8,391 bases of DNA from Acidobacteriaceae bacterium (GTDB taxonomy: Bacteria > Acidobacteriota > Terriglobia > Terriglobales > SbA1), in contig PLEA01000549.1 of the NCBI GenBank assembly GCA_003136335.1, positions 1 through 8,391 of the forward strand. Direction: 5' to 3'. Below, piece by piece: positions 1 through 6,209 of this stretch. A program made the position numbers and the translations under genes. The stretch's first letter is position 1; each line of letters opens with the position of its first letter. Below the pieces are notes generated by a model. That model worked only from the letters and a program-made list of their open reading frames with translations. It was not told the origin of the DNA and did no database searches.

Positions 1-81
1 GAGGGTTCTGCCGGGGAGCATCGGCCGGAAGTGATTCGCGCGATCTTGGGGAAGATGGTGCCGGGGAGAAAGCTTGATTGA
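1..81 (+). CDS. C-terminal end of a possible gene, cut by window edge
   Basis: Frame 1 is open from the window edge to a TGA at 79-81 and gives 26 residues ending in ILGKMVPGRKLD. The stretch looks like an amphipathic helix (HRPEVIRAILGKMV) followed by a basic tail, as at the end of a soluble protein. I do not recognise the family. Frame 3 is also open for most of this distance, so the reading frame is not certain. No terminator-like hairpin follows the stop. The call rests only on a plausible amino-acid composition. Confidence 0.35.
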   Translation, partial: EGSAGEHRPEVIRAILGKMVPGRKLD

Positions 82-555
82 AGACCACGATCATGCGTGG
101 CTGTAGTGGTGTCCGGGTTTGGCGCCGGAGCGTTGGCGCGAGGAGTGTCGACTCATCGAATAGCGCTTTTCGCTCCTTCAGTCTTTTGCGGAGGCGCCGT
201 TCTTTGTGTTTCGCGCTTTTGTTTCGCGCGCCCGGTGCGAGTATGGCGTGACGGTGGCGGCGGAGATGGATATGTATCCGAAGTACCAGCCTTGGGTCTT
301 CGTCACGCCGGCTGTTGCTGGGGGCGAATGCGGATGGCAGGCTCTGCGTCGATGTTCCTTGGAATCCCGGAACTTCCGTGTTTGCGGATGTCGTTGAGTC
401 GGTGATCAGACACATAGAGGTAGCGTCTCGTACGTCTCCCGGCACCGGATGTGCCTGAACCCCCCATGCACGAGTGCACGGCTAAGGAATAAGAAAATGA
501 AACATCGGACCGCATCATGACTTCTTCTGCTTCGCTCTCACCTTTGCCCACCTAG

Positions 556-581
556 CCTAGGTCCGGTGTAGTCCTCCTAGG
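556..581. repeat. Twin CCTAGG palindromes, 20 bp apart
   Basis: The six-base palindrome CCTAGG occurs at 556-561 and again at 576-581, with a further CCTAG directly before the first copy (551-555). CCTAGG contains the usually rare tetranucleotide CTAG, so three CTAG cores within 31 bp is a noticeable cluster. The function is unknown. It lies about 75 bp upstream of the histone-like gene, so an upstream regulatory role is possible. Confidence 0.4.
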
Positions 582-619
582 TATCTTCGCTATGTCGGGG
601 GTACGCGCCTCGCTCAGTT

Positions 620-649
620 TTGGGTGCGCGGCTGTGCCGGTGGTAGACT
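620..649 (+). promoter_or_regulatory. Candidate promoter for the histone-like gene (leaderless geometry)
   Basis: A -35-like TTGGGT (620-625) is separated by 18 bp from a -10-like TAGACT (644-649), which fits the TANNNT pattern. The expected transcription start, about seven bases past the -10 box, falls on the A of the ATG at 656. No Shine-Dalgarno sequence lies in front of that ATG. Together this suggests a leaderless mRNA. The hexamers match the consensus only partly, so this is an inference. Confidence 0.4.
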
Positions 650-655
650 GCGCCT

Positions 656-1159
656 ATGGCCGCTAAGAAGAAAACCAAGAAGAGGCACACAAAGTTGAAT
701 AAAACTGCCGCGAAGAAGGGGCGGCCAGTGAAGAAGACGGTCAAAAAGAAACTGGCTAAAAAGAGGGCGGCCCCAAAGAAGAGGTTAGAGAAGAAAAAGC
801 CCGCATTGAAAAAGGCGGCGGCGAAAACGAAGGCCCTCGGCAAGAAAACAGCCGGCGCGAAGGCTGTGGGTGCCCTCAAGAAACGGGCTCCAGGAAAAAC
901 CCAGAACTTGGATACTGAGGCATTTGCACTCCAGGGATTCAGATCGCGGTCGGCGGGGCAATCGGGAGATCTGCAGGGATTATCCAACGTCGAAGCTGCG
1001 GATTCGGAGAGTGTGGACGAGTTAATCGAGGAAGGAAACGCGTTCGAGGCCGACGTCGTAGCGGGCGTGGAAAGCGCTGGGCATTCTGACGAGAAGGAAG
1101 TTCGCACGCACGAGGTACCCGAAGACGATGTTCCAGGCGAATATCTGGATAAAGAGTAA
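656..1159 (+). CDS. Histone H1-like lysine-rich DNA-binding protein with acidic tail
   Basis: This 167-residue protein has two parts of opposite charge. Residues 2-82 are rich in Lys and Ala, with repeated KK, AKK and KKxxAKK patterns and Pro/Gly breaks, resembling eukaryotic H1 C-terminal tails and bacterial H1-like proteins such as Hc1 and AlgP. Residues 83-167 are acidic, with SVDELIEEGNAFEADVVAGV (119-138) and an acidic end, VPEDDVPGEYLDKE. A role in nucleoid compaction or nucleic-acid binding is inferred from the basic half; the acidic tail may be a protein-interaction or self-masking segment. It has no signal peptide or membrane segment. The ATG is the first codon in frame after the promoter-like pair, and no Shine-Dalgarno site is present. 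The gene stands alone. The long minus-strand frame across it is the mirror of the Lys-rich codons. The tail seems more protein-like and so more probably conserved than the low-complexity head. Confidence 0.85.
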   Translation: MAAKKKTKKRHTKLNKTAAKKGRPVKKTVKKKLAKKRAAPKKRLEKKKPALKKAAAKTKALGKKTAGAKAVGALKKRAPGKTQNLDTEAFALQGFRSRSAGQSGDLQGLSNVEAADSESVDELIEEGNAFEADVVAGVESAGHSDEKEVRTHEVPEDDVPGEYLDKE

Positions 1160-1185
1160 TCACGGATCGTCCCGGTTCAAAACTC

Positions 1186-1203
1186 ACGGTACAGGACGGT
1201 ACA
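1186..1203. repeat. Short tandem repeat ACGGTACA, 10-bp period
   Basis: ACGGTACA occurs at 1186-1193 and 1196-1203, a start-to-start distance of 10 bp, close to one helical turn. It begins 27 bp after the stop codon of the histone-like gene. It could be a protein-binding site or a chance repeat; nothing nearby decides between them. Confidence 0.35.
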
Positions 1204-1312
1204 ACCACAACCTGTTCCTTGGCGTTCTCACTCGTTCCTCACAGGGCATTGCAGAGCGACCGCTGCCTTGTAATTACAACGTGATCCAACAGATCAGCGC
1301 CCTTTCATCGCG

Positions 1313-1341
1313 GTAGCAATGCCAGCGATGGCGATTGCTGC
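1313..1341 (+). other. Hairpin with GNRA-type tetraloop
   Basis: GTAGCAAT (1313-1320) pairs with ATTGCTGC (1334-1341) through eight pairs including one T-G wobble. Inside it, GCCA (1321-1324) pairs with TGGC (1329-1332), closing the loop GCGA, which fits GNRA when read as plus-strand RNA. A single G at 1333 is bulged. That makes 12 pairs in all. No T-run follows, so it is not a standard intrinsic terminator. It lies about 155 nt after the histone-like gene and could be a 3' UTR structure, a small-RNA element or a repeat-family remnant. Confidence 0.4.
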
Positions 1342-1400
1342 GGGTGTAGGCGCACCGCATTATTCGTAGCCCTGTGCCTCGCCACAATCCAAGCGGCGCC

Positions 1401-1420
1401 GGGGAAGGGGAAGGGGCAGG
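1401..1420 (+). repeat. G-rich run with G-quadruplex potential
   Basis: Three GGGG tracts separated by AA, then CA and a GG pair, fall within 20 bases (1401-1404, 1407-1410, 1413-1416, 1419-1420). Four G-tracts of at least two with two-base loops satisfy a two-layer quadruplex pattern; a full three-layer form would need a longer fourth tract. Function is unknown. It could equally be a chance purine run. Confidence 0.35.
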
Positions 1421-1667
1421 TTCGCAAGTCTGTTTTAGCTGAATAGAGGATCGCTTGGTGCTGAGGACGTTGCGTCTTTGTTGTCAGCGCAATTAGCCAC
1501 TTCCCCGAAGATCGAGGAGCCGCCGGAGATCGGTTTTCGGAGATGTTGTCTTACGCTCCTGATCCTAGCGATGCTGCAGGCCACCGACCCGCGCGTGAGC
1601 AACAACGCGACCCTGAGCTGCTGAATGAACTCTGCCGCCAGGTGTTTGCTTTCTCAAGCCCAGGTGG

Positions 1668-1874
1668 GTGCGGGACCGCAAACCGTGGTTCCTTGTGGAG
1701 GTGAAGCTCAGTGAAACGGGCCTCTCGCCGTCGCTTGCCTACTTTCAAACGCAGACGAAAGCAGCGCATGCCTTCCAAGTCGTAATGAGTCTTGCCTATC
1801 AACCAGCTGACTGTTTTACGATTCATCGGCCAGTCGTGGTTCCGGCGAAATCATTCCTGGGCCAGCTCCTGTGA
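1668..1874 (+). pseudogene. Truncated remnant of an AAA+ ATPase with DUF4143 C-terminus
   Basis: The frame reads VRDRKPWFLVEVKLSE, then SPSLAYFQTQTKAAHAFQVV, and ends in PVVVPAKSFLGQLL with a TGA at 1872-1874. I recognise this as the extreme C-terminus of the AAA+ ATPases that carry a C-terminal DUF4143 domain, where a nuclease-like core strand (WFLVEVK) is followed by a helix and a conserved tail. Family members are about 400 residues long; only about 68 remain. In the same frame a stop lies at 1626-1628, and the codons between it and 1668 do not resemble the family, so the P-loop ATPase portion is missing. No ribosome site precedes the GTG at 1668. The best reading is a decayed gene end left by deletion. 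These ATPases are often sporadic, toxin-antitoxin-like or mobile genes. The identification is from memory of the family. Confidence 0.65.
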
Positions 1875-1908
1875 CTCGTCCGGGCGTTGCAAACGATAGC
1901 CGAGCAGC

Positions 1909-1931
1909 GAGGCGCCACGCCGTGGCGCCTC
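1909..1931 (-). terminator. Perfect palindrome, possible terminator of the receptor gene
   Basis: GAGGCGCCACG (1909-1919) and CGTGGCGCCTC (1921-1931) are exact reverse complements around a single C, a 23-nt palindrome. As RNA it would form a GC-rich stem of 9 to 10 pairs with a small loop. It lies 13 nt past the receptor stop codon, where a terminator is expected, between convergent reading frames. Neither side carries a good U-run (the minus-strand continuation is GCTGCTCGGC), so intrinsic termination would be weak. Alternatives are an mRNA 3'-end stabiliser or a protein-binding palindrome. Confidence 0.5.
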
Positions 1932-1944
1932 GAATGTCTTTGAG

Positions 1945-4900
1945 TTAGAAGCGAACGCGAAGACCGACCTCGATCTGCCGGTTGCCTCCTGGTTCCTCCT
2001 GCGCGGAGCCCCCACTCAGCTCACCGAAACCACCAGCGGAGAAGCCGGGTCGTAGCCCGATTCCGAAAAAGCCGTCCGGGTCCAGAAACTGATTATGGTT
2101 GAAAATGTTAGCGAAGACGCCCTGAAGTTCCAGGCTAACGCTCTCCGCCACTTTGATATTCTTCCGGATGCTCAGGTCGACGTTCCAGTAGGGCAGGCCG
2201 GGGATACAGCCAAAGCCGCAGTTCCTGGTGTCTAATCCCAGAATCGGATTGCGGAAATCGTTAACCGCGCTCGGCCCGGCAGCGAACATATTGGGGAAAT
2301 TGCCTGCTCCTTGGGAATAGGCGTGACCGCTTTTGATGGGTGCAATCTCTACGGCGTTTTCATTGCCAAAGTAGCTGCTGTTATCCCCAGCGCCGAACTC
2401 CTGGCCATCTCCGGTGCTCGTGAAAATCTCGACTGGCGCACCGCTGCCGGCAGAGAATACAGACGAAAGCGTCCATCCGCCCAGCGCCCGTCCCAGAAGT
2501 CCCGACTGCCCCTTAAAGAAGGGCGGCTGGTACACGAAGAAGAAGTTGTATACGAACTTGCGGTTATAGGTCTGATATCCGTACTGCCTCTGCAAGTTGA
2601 AGGGATCGTCCGGAGTAAATTCGCTGGTGGCTTGGACTTCCGCTCCAGTCCCCAGCGCCTTGGAATAGGTGAAGTTGGACTGCATCGTCAGTCCCCTCCA
2701 GTCGGCCATCTTGAGTGATACGAAACCACCATTGTAGTTTCCATAGCCATAGCTGCCATTAACCGCAGGTCCCGACGTCATCTGGGGCGAAGTACCTCCT
2801 ATGGCTGCGTTGGTGTTATTCATCATGGTGGTTCCGAAGTTGAATCCGACACCATTGCATCCGGCGCAGCCGGAGCCACCATCCAGATCGCTCCACATAG
2901 ACCAGACCTGCGCCGTCGTCAAATTTGCAGCTTCCTTCGTCACCACTGCGGCGGTGCAACTGGTCGCTCCGGTGCAGTAGGCCGGCTTCATAGCCGACTC
3001 GAAGAACGGCTGCGGCGTGACTGCGGACGGGGCGGGGTGGCCACTGCCATCGCCATTGCAACCGCCGCCAGCGAGCCCGGCAATGCCGCCGCACAACTGC
3101 AATACGACATTCTTGTAAGCCTGGTCGAACCTCTGGCCGCCCTGCGTCATCATGTAGGGCACGGCGTTAAGGTTGATGGGCTGGTACTCGTTGGTGATCC
3201 GGCGCCCGATGTAGCCAAGCTCCAATATGACTTTGCGAGACAACTGCCGCTGAATCGTGACGTTGAACGAATCTACCTGGTTGGGTCGAAAGTTTGGATC
3301 CAGGACCGACGCGGTGGCGGATGAAATGCCATTGACCCCGGGAAAGTACGGTTGGGGCAGCGTGGGCGAGGCCTGCTGCACTGGGGCAGTCAGGCCATCC
3401 ACTCCAATGCGGAAGGCACTGGCAGCCGTGGTAGAGCCAGTCGCGCCGCAGGTACCGTTCATGAGGCCGGTGCGGCACTCCACGGGTTGGAGGAGGCCAG
3501 GTCCTAGCAACGGCACCAGCACCAAGTCCACACCGTTCAGGCGGCCGAAGATGCGACCATAACCACCGCGAATGACCGTGTCTTCATGGCCGAAGATCTT
3601 GCCAGCAAAGGAATTAGAGTCGAAGTGAGGGCTCCAAGCCGCGGCGATCCGCGGGCTGAATGAGCCGTAAAACGGGTTATAGGGATACTTCAGTCCACTG
3701 CTGGTATTACCCACCAGGGCAAAGCCGATTTCCGGATCATAGTTTATACCCTGCAGCGCAGCACGCTTCCGAGCGTCCAGGTAGGCTGCACCCGAAATTG
3801 GCTGGTCTGCCGAGTCCACCATTTCCACCTGTTTGCCAGCCTCTTCAACCGGGGGCATCTCCAGCGTCCAGCCCAGCCCGTAAGTCAGGGTGAAGGTCGG
3901 CTTCATATGCCAGGTGTCGCTGAAATATACGTTGTAGAAAGGGATTGTGCTCTTGTCGAAGGCTGGGGAGCCAAGAGGATTCAAGGCCAGACTTGGGCCA
4001 GAGCGGGTATAGGCGACCTGCGAAATGGAAACGATGCCCAGTGCCGCCGCGCTCAGGGAGCTGCAGTTGCTAATAGTGACGCCCGCTTGTGAGCAAAGTG
4101 GTATGTCCGCCGTGAGTCCCGATCCGGTAGTTCCGTTGCCAAGCACATAGACGGGCTGGTTGTTGATGCCTCCGCCGTTATCGGTGCGTTGATGGTAATC
4201 CCAATTGTGTTCGAAGGTACCGCCAAACGTGAACAGGTGGTTGCCTTTCAACAGGGAAATATCGTCACGAAACATCTGATCGTGTCCATCCCAGAAACGG
4301 TTGCGGGTTTGCTGCGTGTTCACGTTGTAAGGATCGAGATCCTGAGTTTGGCCGAGAGTCTGGCCGCTAAAGATTTCGAGCGCTCCGCCGAGTCCGGACG
4401 TCTGCGGGGTATCTCCCGTCCGCTTCCATTGCCAGTAATTACGCAGGAAGCTGTAGTGGACATCGTTGGTGATGTTGCTGCTGATGTTCGTGGTCAGCCC
4501 CGCCGTCCACAAAAATGCTTGCTGCGGAAGATTGGACTGAGCAGCCGGGGTGCCAAGCGTGTCGCCGGAGAAGAAGCCGCCAATATCAACTTGAGCATCC
4601 GCGGCCGCTTTCAGCTTGAACCAACGATAAGTGGACATGAGGTGCCACTTGGAGGAAAAATCGTGGTCCACGCGCCCAACTGCGAACTTGCTGGTTGTTG
4701 GCTGTGCAAGATTGGCCGAGAATCCTTGAATGTTCGAATTGGTTCCAATCGCAGGGTGGTCGCATAAGCTTTGAGTGCAGTTAGCATTTGACTGCGGCTC
4801 ATACTTGTTCCATATCTGCTGAACCAGAGGATTGATCCCAATTCCGCGCGGGTCGAGGGTAGTCCCCGTCCCCAGGTAAGTGGTGCCATTGTAGGTGACG

Positions 4901-6027
4901 GGAGCTGGGTTCAGGTTGTAAATGGCGCCAGTCGCGTCGTCCGTTAATAGTCCCAGCCGTAAAGACGGCGATGGGACGTTTCTAACGATGGTCTCGGAGT
5001 TGGGGAAACTGAAACCCTCATAATTGAAAAAAAAGTAGGTCTTGCCGCCAAGAAGTTTCTTCGGGATAAGCGGGCCGCCAATCGCTCCGCCATAACGGCT
5101 GTAATGGAAACTGGGAACCGGCGTAATCGGGTTATTGTTGTTGTTTTGCCAACTATTGGACGACCAGTTGTTGTCTTTATAATATTCGTAGCCTGTGCCA
5201 TGCCATGCATCGGTTCCACGCTTCGTGACCACCTTCACCTCTGAACCGGCGGAACTATTGAAATCGGCGGTCTGGCCGGCAGTATTTACCTTGAACTCCT
5301 CGACGCTATCCTGCGGTGTGGGCAACACTCCCGTGGCACCACCCACCCCCGTGCCGCCTTCCGAGGGTCCTACGCTATTTTGGTTGGCAACACACCCGGT
5401 CGGGTCGCCGGCGAAGCTTTTCGTGTAAACGTTCATGCTGCCGTCCATGTCGTTCGTATTGTTGCCACCATCGAGCGAGAAGGAGCTTTGGTCGACAACC
5501 GCTCCTGCAACGGAGCCATCGGGGCTCACGCCAGGCTGAAACACGATAAACGTGCTGACATCGCGGCCAAGGCTAGGCAGGCTGTCGATGGTGAGGTTCG
5601 TGATGGTGTTGCCGACGGTCGCATTCATGGTCTGCAGTTCGTTGCCAGCAGCGGTTACCTCCACTACCACATTTGCGCCGCCCACATGCAGAGATAAATT
5701 GATCGTGAGACTGGCTCCGACCTTTACCTCCTGGCTCTCGGTCTTGGTGGTTTCAAAGCCCGCCTTCATTACTGCGATGTTGTAAGTGCCCGGGTTAACG
5801 TCCACGTAGATGTACCGCCCGGTTGAGTTGGAGGTGGTGCTGCGCTCACTATGGGTCGAGGTGTCGGTCAGCGTCACCGTGGCGCCTGCCACCACCGCAC
5901 CCGTCTGGTCAGTGACTGAGCCGCCGACGGTACCGCTTGACGTGGATTGCCCCGACGCGGGCAGAGCACTGCCCACACAAACCACCAACATGATAACCAG
6001 AGCCAACTTCATGCTGCCCGTATGCAT
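1945..6027 (-). CDS. TonB-dependent receptor-like outer-membrane protein (Oar-like) with carboxypeptidase-regulatory-like domain
   Basis: The 1360-residue product is an outer-membrane protein of the TonB-dependent-receptor superfamily. Residues 6-27 form a signal peptide (Lys, hydrophobic core LALVIMLVVCVG, likely cleavage near PASG/Q). Residues 33-115 form a carboxypeptidase-regulatory-like (CnaB/transthyretin-like) domain, with GSVTDQTGAVVAGATVTL, TGRYIYVDVNPGTYNI and AGFET landmarks. Residues of about 130-275 resemble the plug (SLDGGNNTNDMDG at 184-196; EEFKVNTAGQTADFNSSAGS at 243-262). The rest is a predicted beta-barrel ending in GLRVRF, with the terminal Phe expected for BAM-dependent assembly. 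Oar-like receptors are numerous in acidobacteria and often thought to import oligosaccharides or peptides; the substrate cannot be read here. The first ATG is preferred because AGGAGG lies five bases before it; a second ATG at codon 6 is the alternative. The frame is intact. No TonB/ExbBD genes are nearby. Confidence 0.93.
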   Translation of the reverse strand: MHTGSMKLALVIMLVVCVGSALPASGQSTSSGTVGGSVTDQTGAVVAGATVTLTDTSTHSERSTTSNSTGRYIYVDVNPGTYNIAVMKAGFETTKTESQEVKVGASLTINLSLHVGGANVVVEVTAAGNELQTMNATVGNTITNLTIDSLPSLGRDVSTFIVFQPGVSPDGSVAGAVVDQSSFSLDGGNNTNDMDGSMNVYTKSFAGDPTGCVANQNSVGPSEGGTGVGGATGVLPTPQDSVEEFKVNTAGQTADFNSSAGSEVKVVTKRGTDAWHGTGYEYYKDNNWSSNSWQNNNNNPITPVPSFHYSRYGGAIGGPLIPKKLLGGKTYFFFNYEGFSFPNSETIVRNVPSPSLRLGLLTDDATGAIYNLNPAPVTYNGTTYLGTGTTLDPRGIGINPLVQQIWNKYEPQSNANCTQSLCDHPAIGTNSNIQGFSANLAQPTTSKFAVGRVDHDFSSKWHLMSTYRWFKLKAAADAQVDIGGFFSGDTLGTPAAQSNLPQQAFLWTAGLTTNISSNITNDVHYSFLRNYWQWKRTGDTPQTSGLGGALEIFSGQTLGQTQDLDPYNVNTQQTRNRFWDGHDQMFRDDISLLKGNHLFTFGGTFEHNWDYHQRTDNGGGINNQPVYVLGNGTTGSGLTADIPLCSQAGVTISNCSSLSAAALGIVSISQVAYTRSGPSLALNPLGSPAFDKSTIPFYNVYFSDTWHMKPTFTLTYGLGWTLEMPPVEEAGKQVEMVDSADQPISGAAYLDARKRAALQGINYDPEIGFALVGNTSSGLKYPYNPFYGSFSPRIAAAWSPHFDSNSFAGKIFGHEDTVIRGGYGRIFGRLNGVDLVLVPLLGPGLLQPVECRTGLMNGTCGATGSTTAASAFRIGVDGLTAPVQQASPTLPQPYFPGVNGISSATASVLDPNFRPNQVDSFNVTIQRQLSRKVILELGYIGRRITNEYQPINLNAVPYMMTQGGQRFDQAYKNVVLQLCGGIAGLAGGGCNGDGSGHPAPSAVTPQPFFESAMKPAYCTGATSCTAAVVTKEAANLTTAQVWSMWSDLDGGSGCAGCNGVGFNFGTTMMNNTNAAIGGTSPQMTSGPAVNGSYGYGNYNGGFVSLKMADWRGLTMQSNFTYSKALGTGAEVQATSEFTPDDPFNLQRQYGYQTYNRKFVYNFFFVYQPPFFKGQSGLLGRALGGWTLSSVFSAGSGAPVEIFTSTGDGQEFGAGDNSSYFGNENAVEIAPIKSGHAYSQGAGNFPNMFAAGPSAVNDFRNPILGLDTRNCGFGCIPGLPYWNVDLSIRKNIKVAESVSLELQGVFANIFNHNQFLDPDGFFGIGLRPGFSAGGFGELSGGSAQEEPGGNRQIEVGLRVRF

Positions 6028-6032
6028 CGCTT

Positions 6033-6038
6033 CCTCCT
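6033..6038 (-). promoter_or_regulatory. Strong Shine-Dalgarno site of the receptor gene
   Basis: On the minus strand the sequence TTAGGAGGAAGCG directly precedes ATG (6025-6027). AGGAGG is a full anti-16S match with a five-base spacer. It decides the start codon in favour of the first ATG over the one five codons later. It is the strongest ribosome site in the window and contrasts with the other genes, which have weak sites or none. Confidence 0.85.
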
Positions 6039-6174
6039 AACCGAGATTGACATGGATTGTTTTGACATCGAAATCGACAGCGCTTGGAACAAGTGAGTAA
6101 CATCCGGGATGCCACTTTTTGGAGGAACCACTTGGTGTGGGACGAGTAACCTATTTTCTGTGACCAATGGTGCC

Positions 6175-6209
6175 GCACTAGCGTCCCTTACCTGTTTTGC
6201 GGCTAGTGC
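6175..6209. repeat. Inverted repeat GCACTAGC-N19-GCTAGTGC
   Basis: The eight-base arms at 6175-6182 and 6202-6209 are exact reverse complements separated by 19 bases. They lie about 150-180 bp upstream of the receptor start codon. In DNA this could be a split operator; in a receptor leader RNA it could form a stem with a 19-nt loop. The arms contain CTAG, usually a rare tetranucleotide. No assigned regulator. Confidence 0.4.

Larger units (their letters stand above)
82..655. other. Gene-poor stretch, 574 bp
   Basis: No convincing gene was found. Open frames exist at 97-405 and 206-397 on the plus strand and at 303-551 on the minus strand. They overlap one another, begin with GTG or lack a ribosome site, and have arginine/cysteine-rich compositions typical of GC-rich chance frames. 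The 206-397 frame holds a slightly protein-like stretch (EMDMYPKYQPWVFVTPAVAG) and could be a gene relic, but I cannot place it. Small hairpins occur around 440-475 (GGCAC with GTGCC, TGCAC with GTGCA). The last 40 bp hold the promoter candidate for the next gene. Confidence 0.5.
1160..1667. other. Non-coding or decayed stretch, about 500 bp
   Basis: No complete gene is seen. The stretch holds a tandem 8-mer (1186-1203), a hairpin (1313-1341), a G-rich run (1401-1420) and, at 1439-1624 on the plus strand, a 61-codon open frame with no ATG or GTG at its head (it includes GAEDVASLLSAQLATSPKI). That frame could be a relic but matches nothing I know. The stretch leads into the ATPase remnant, so part of it may be eroded gene sequence. 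No U-tract terminator follows the histone-like gene. Confidence 0.5.

Noticed and set aside
97..405. 102-codon plus-strand open frame with GTG start
   Set aside because: No ribosome site, Cys/Arg/Gly-rich random-looking product, overlapped by frames in two other registers.
577..1107. 176-codon minus-strand open frame over the histone-like gene
   Set aside because: Its Phe/Ala-rich product is the mirror of the AAG/GCG-rich lysine-alanine codons on the plus strand; the plus-strand protein has a coherent basic/acidic design.
1165..1185. GGTTCAA-type T-loop sequence suggesting a tRNA
   Set aside because: The flanks do not form a five-pair T-stem and no anticodon or acceptor stem can be folded around it.
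1439..1624. 61-codon plus-strand open frame next to the ATPase relic
   Set aside because: No ATG or GTG at its head, no ribosome site, and no similarity to the missing part of the ATPase family; most likely a chance frame.
4189..4767. 192-codon plus-strand open frame inside the receptor gene
   Set aside because: It lies entirely within an intact, recognisable 1360-codon receptor frame on the other strand, with no domain signal of its own.
6099..6113. Sigma-54-like TGGCAT...TGT sequence on the minus strand before the receptor gene
   Set aside because: The -12 element lacks the near-invariant GC, and no sigma-54 activator is encoded in the window; LytTR regulators do not use this mechanism.
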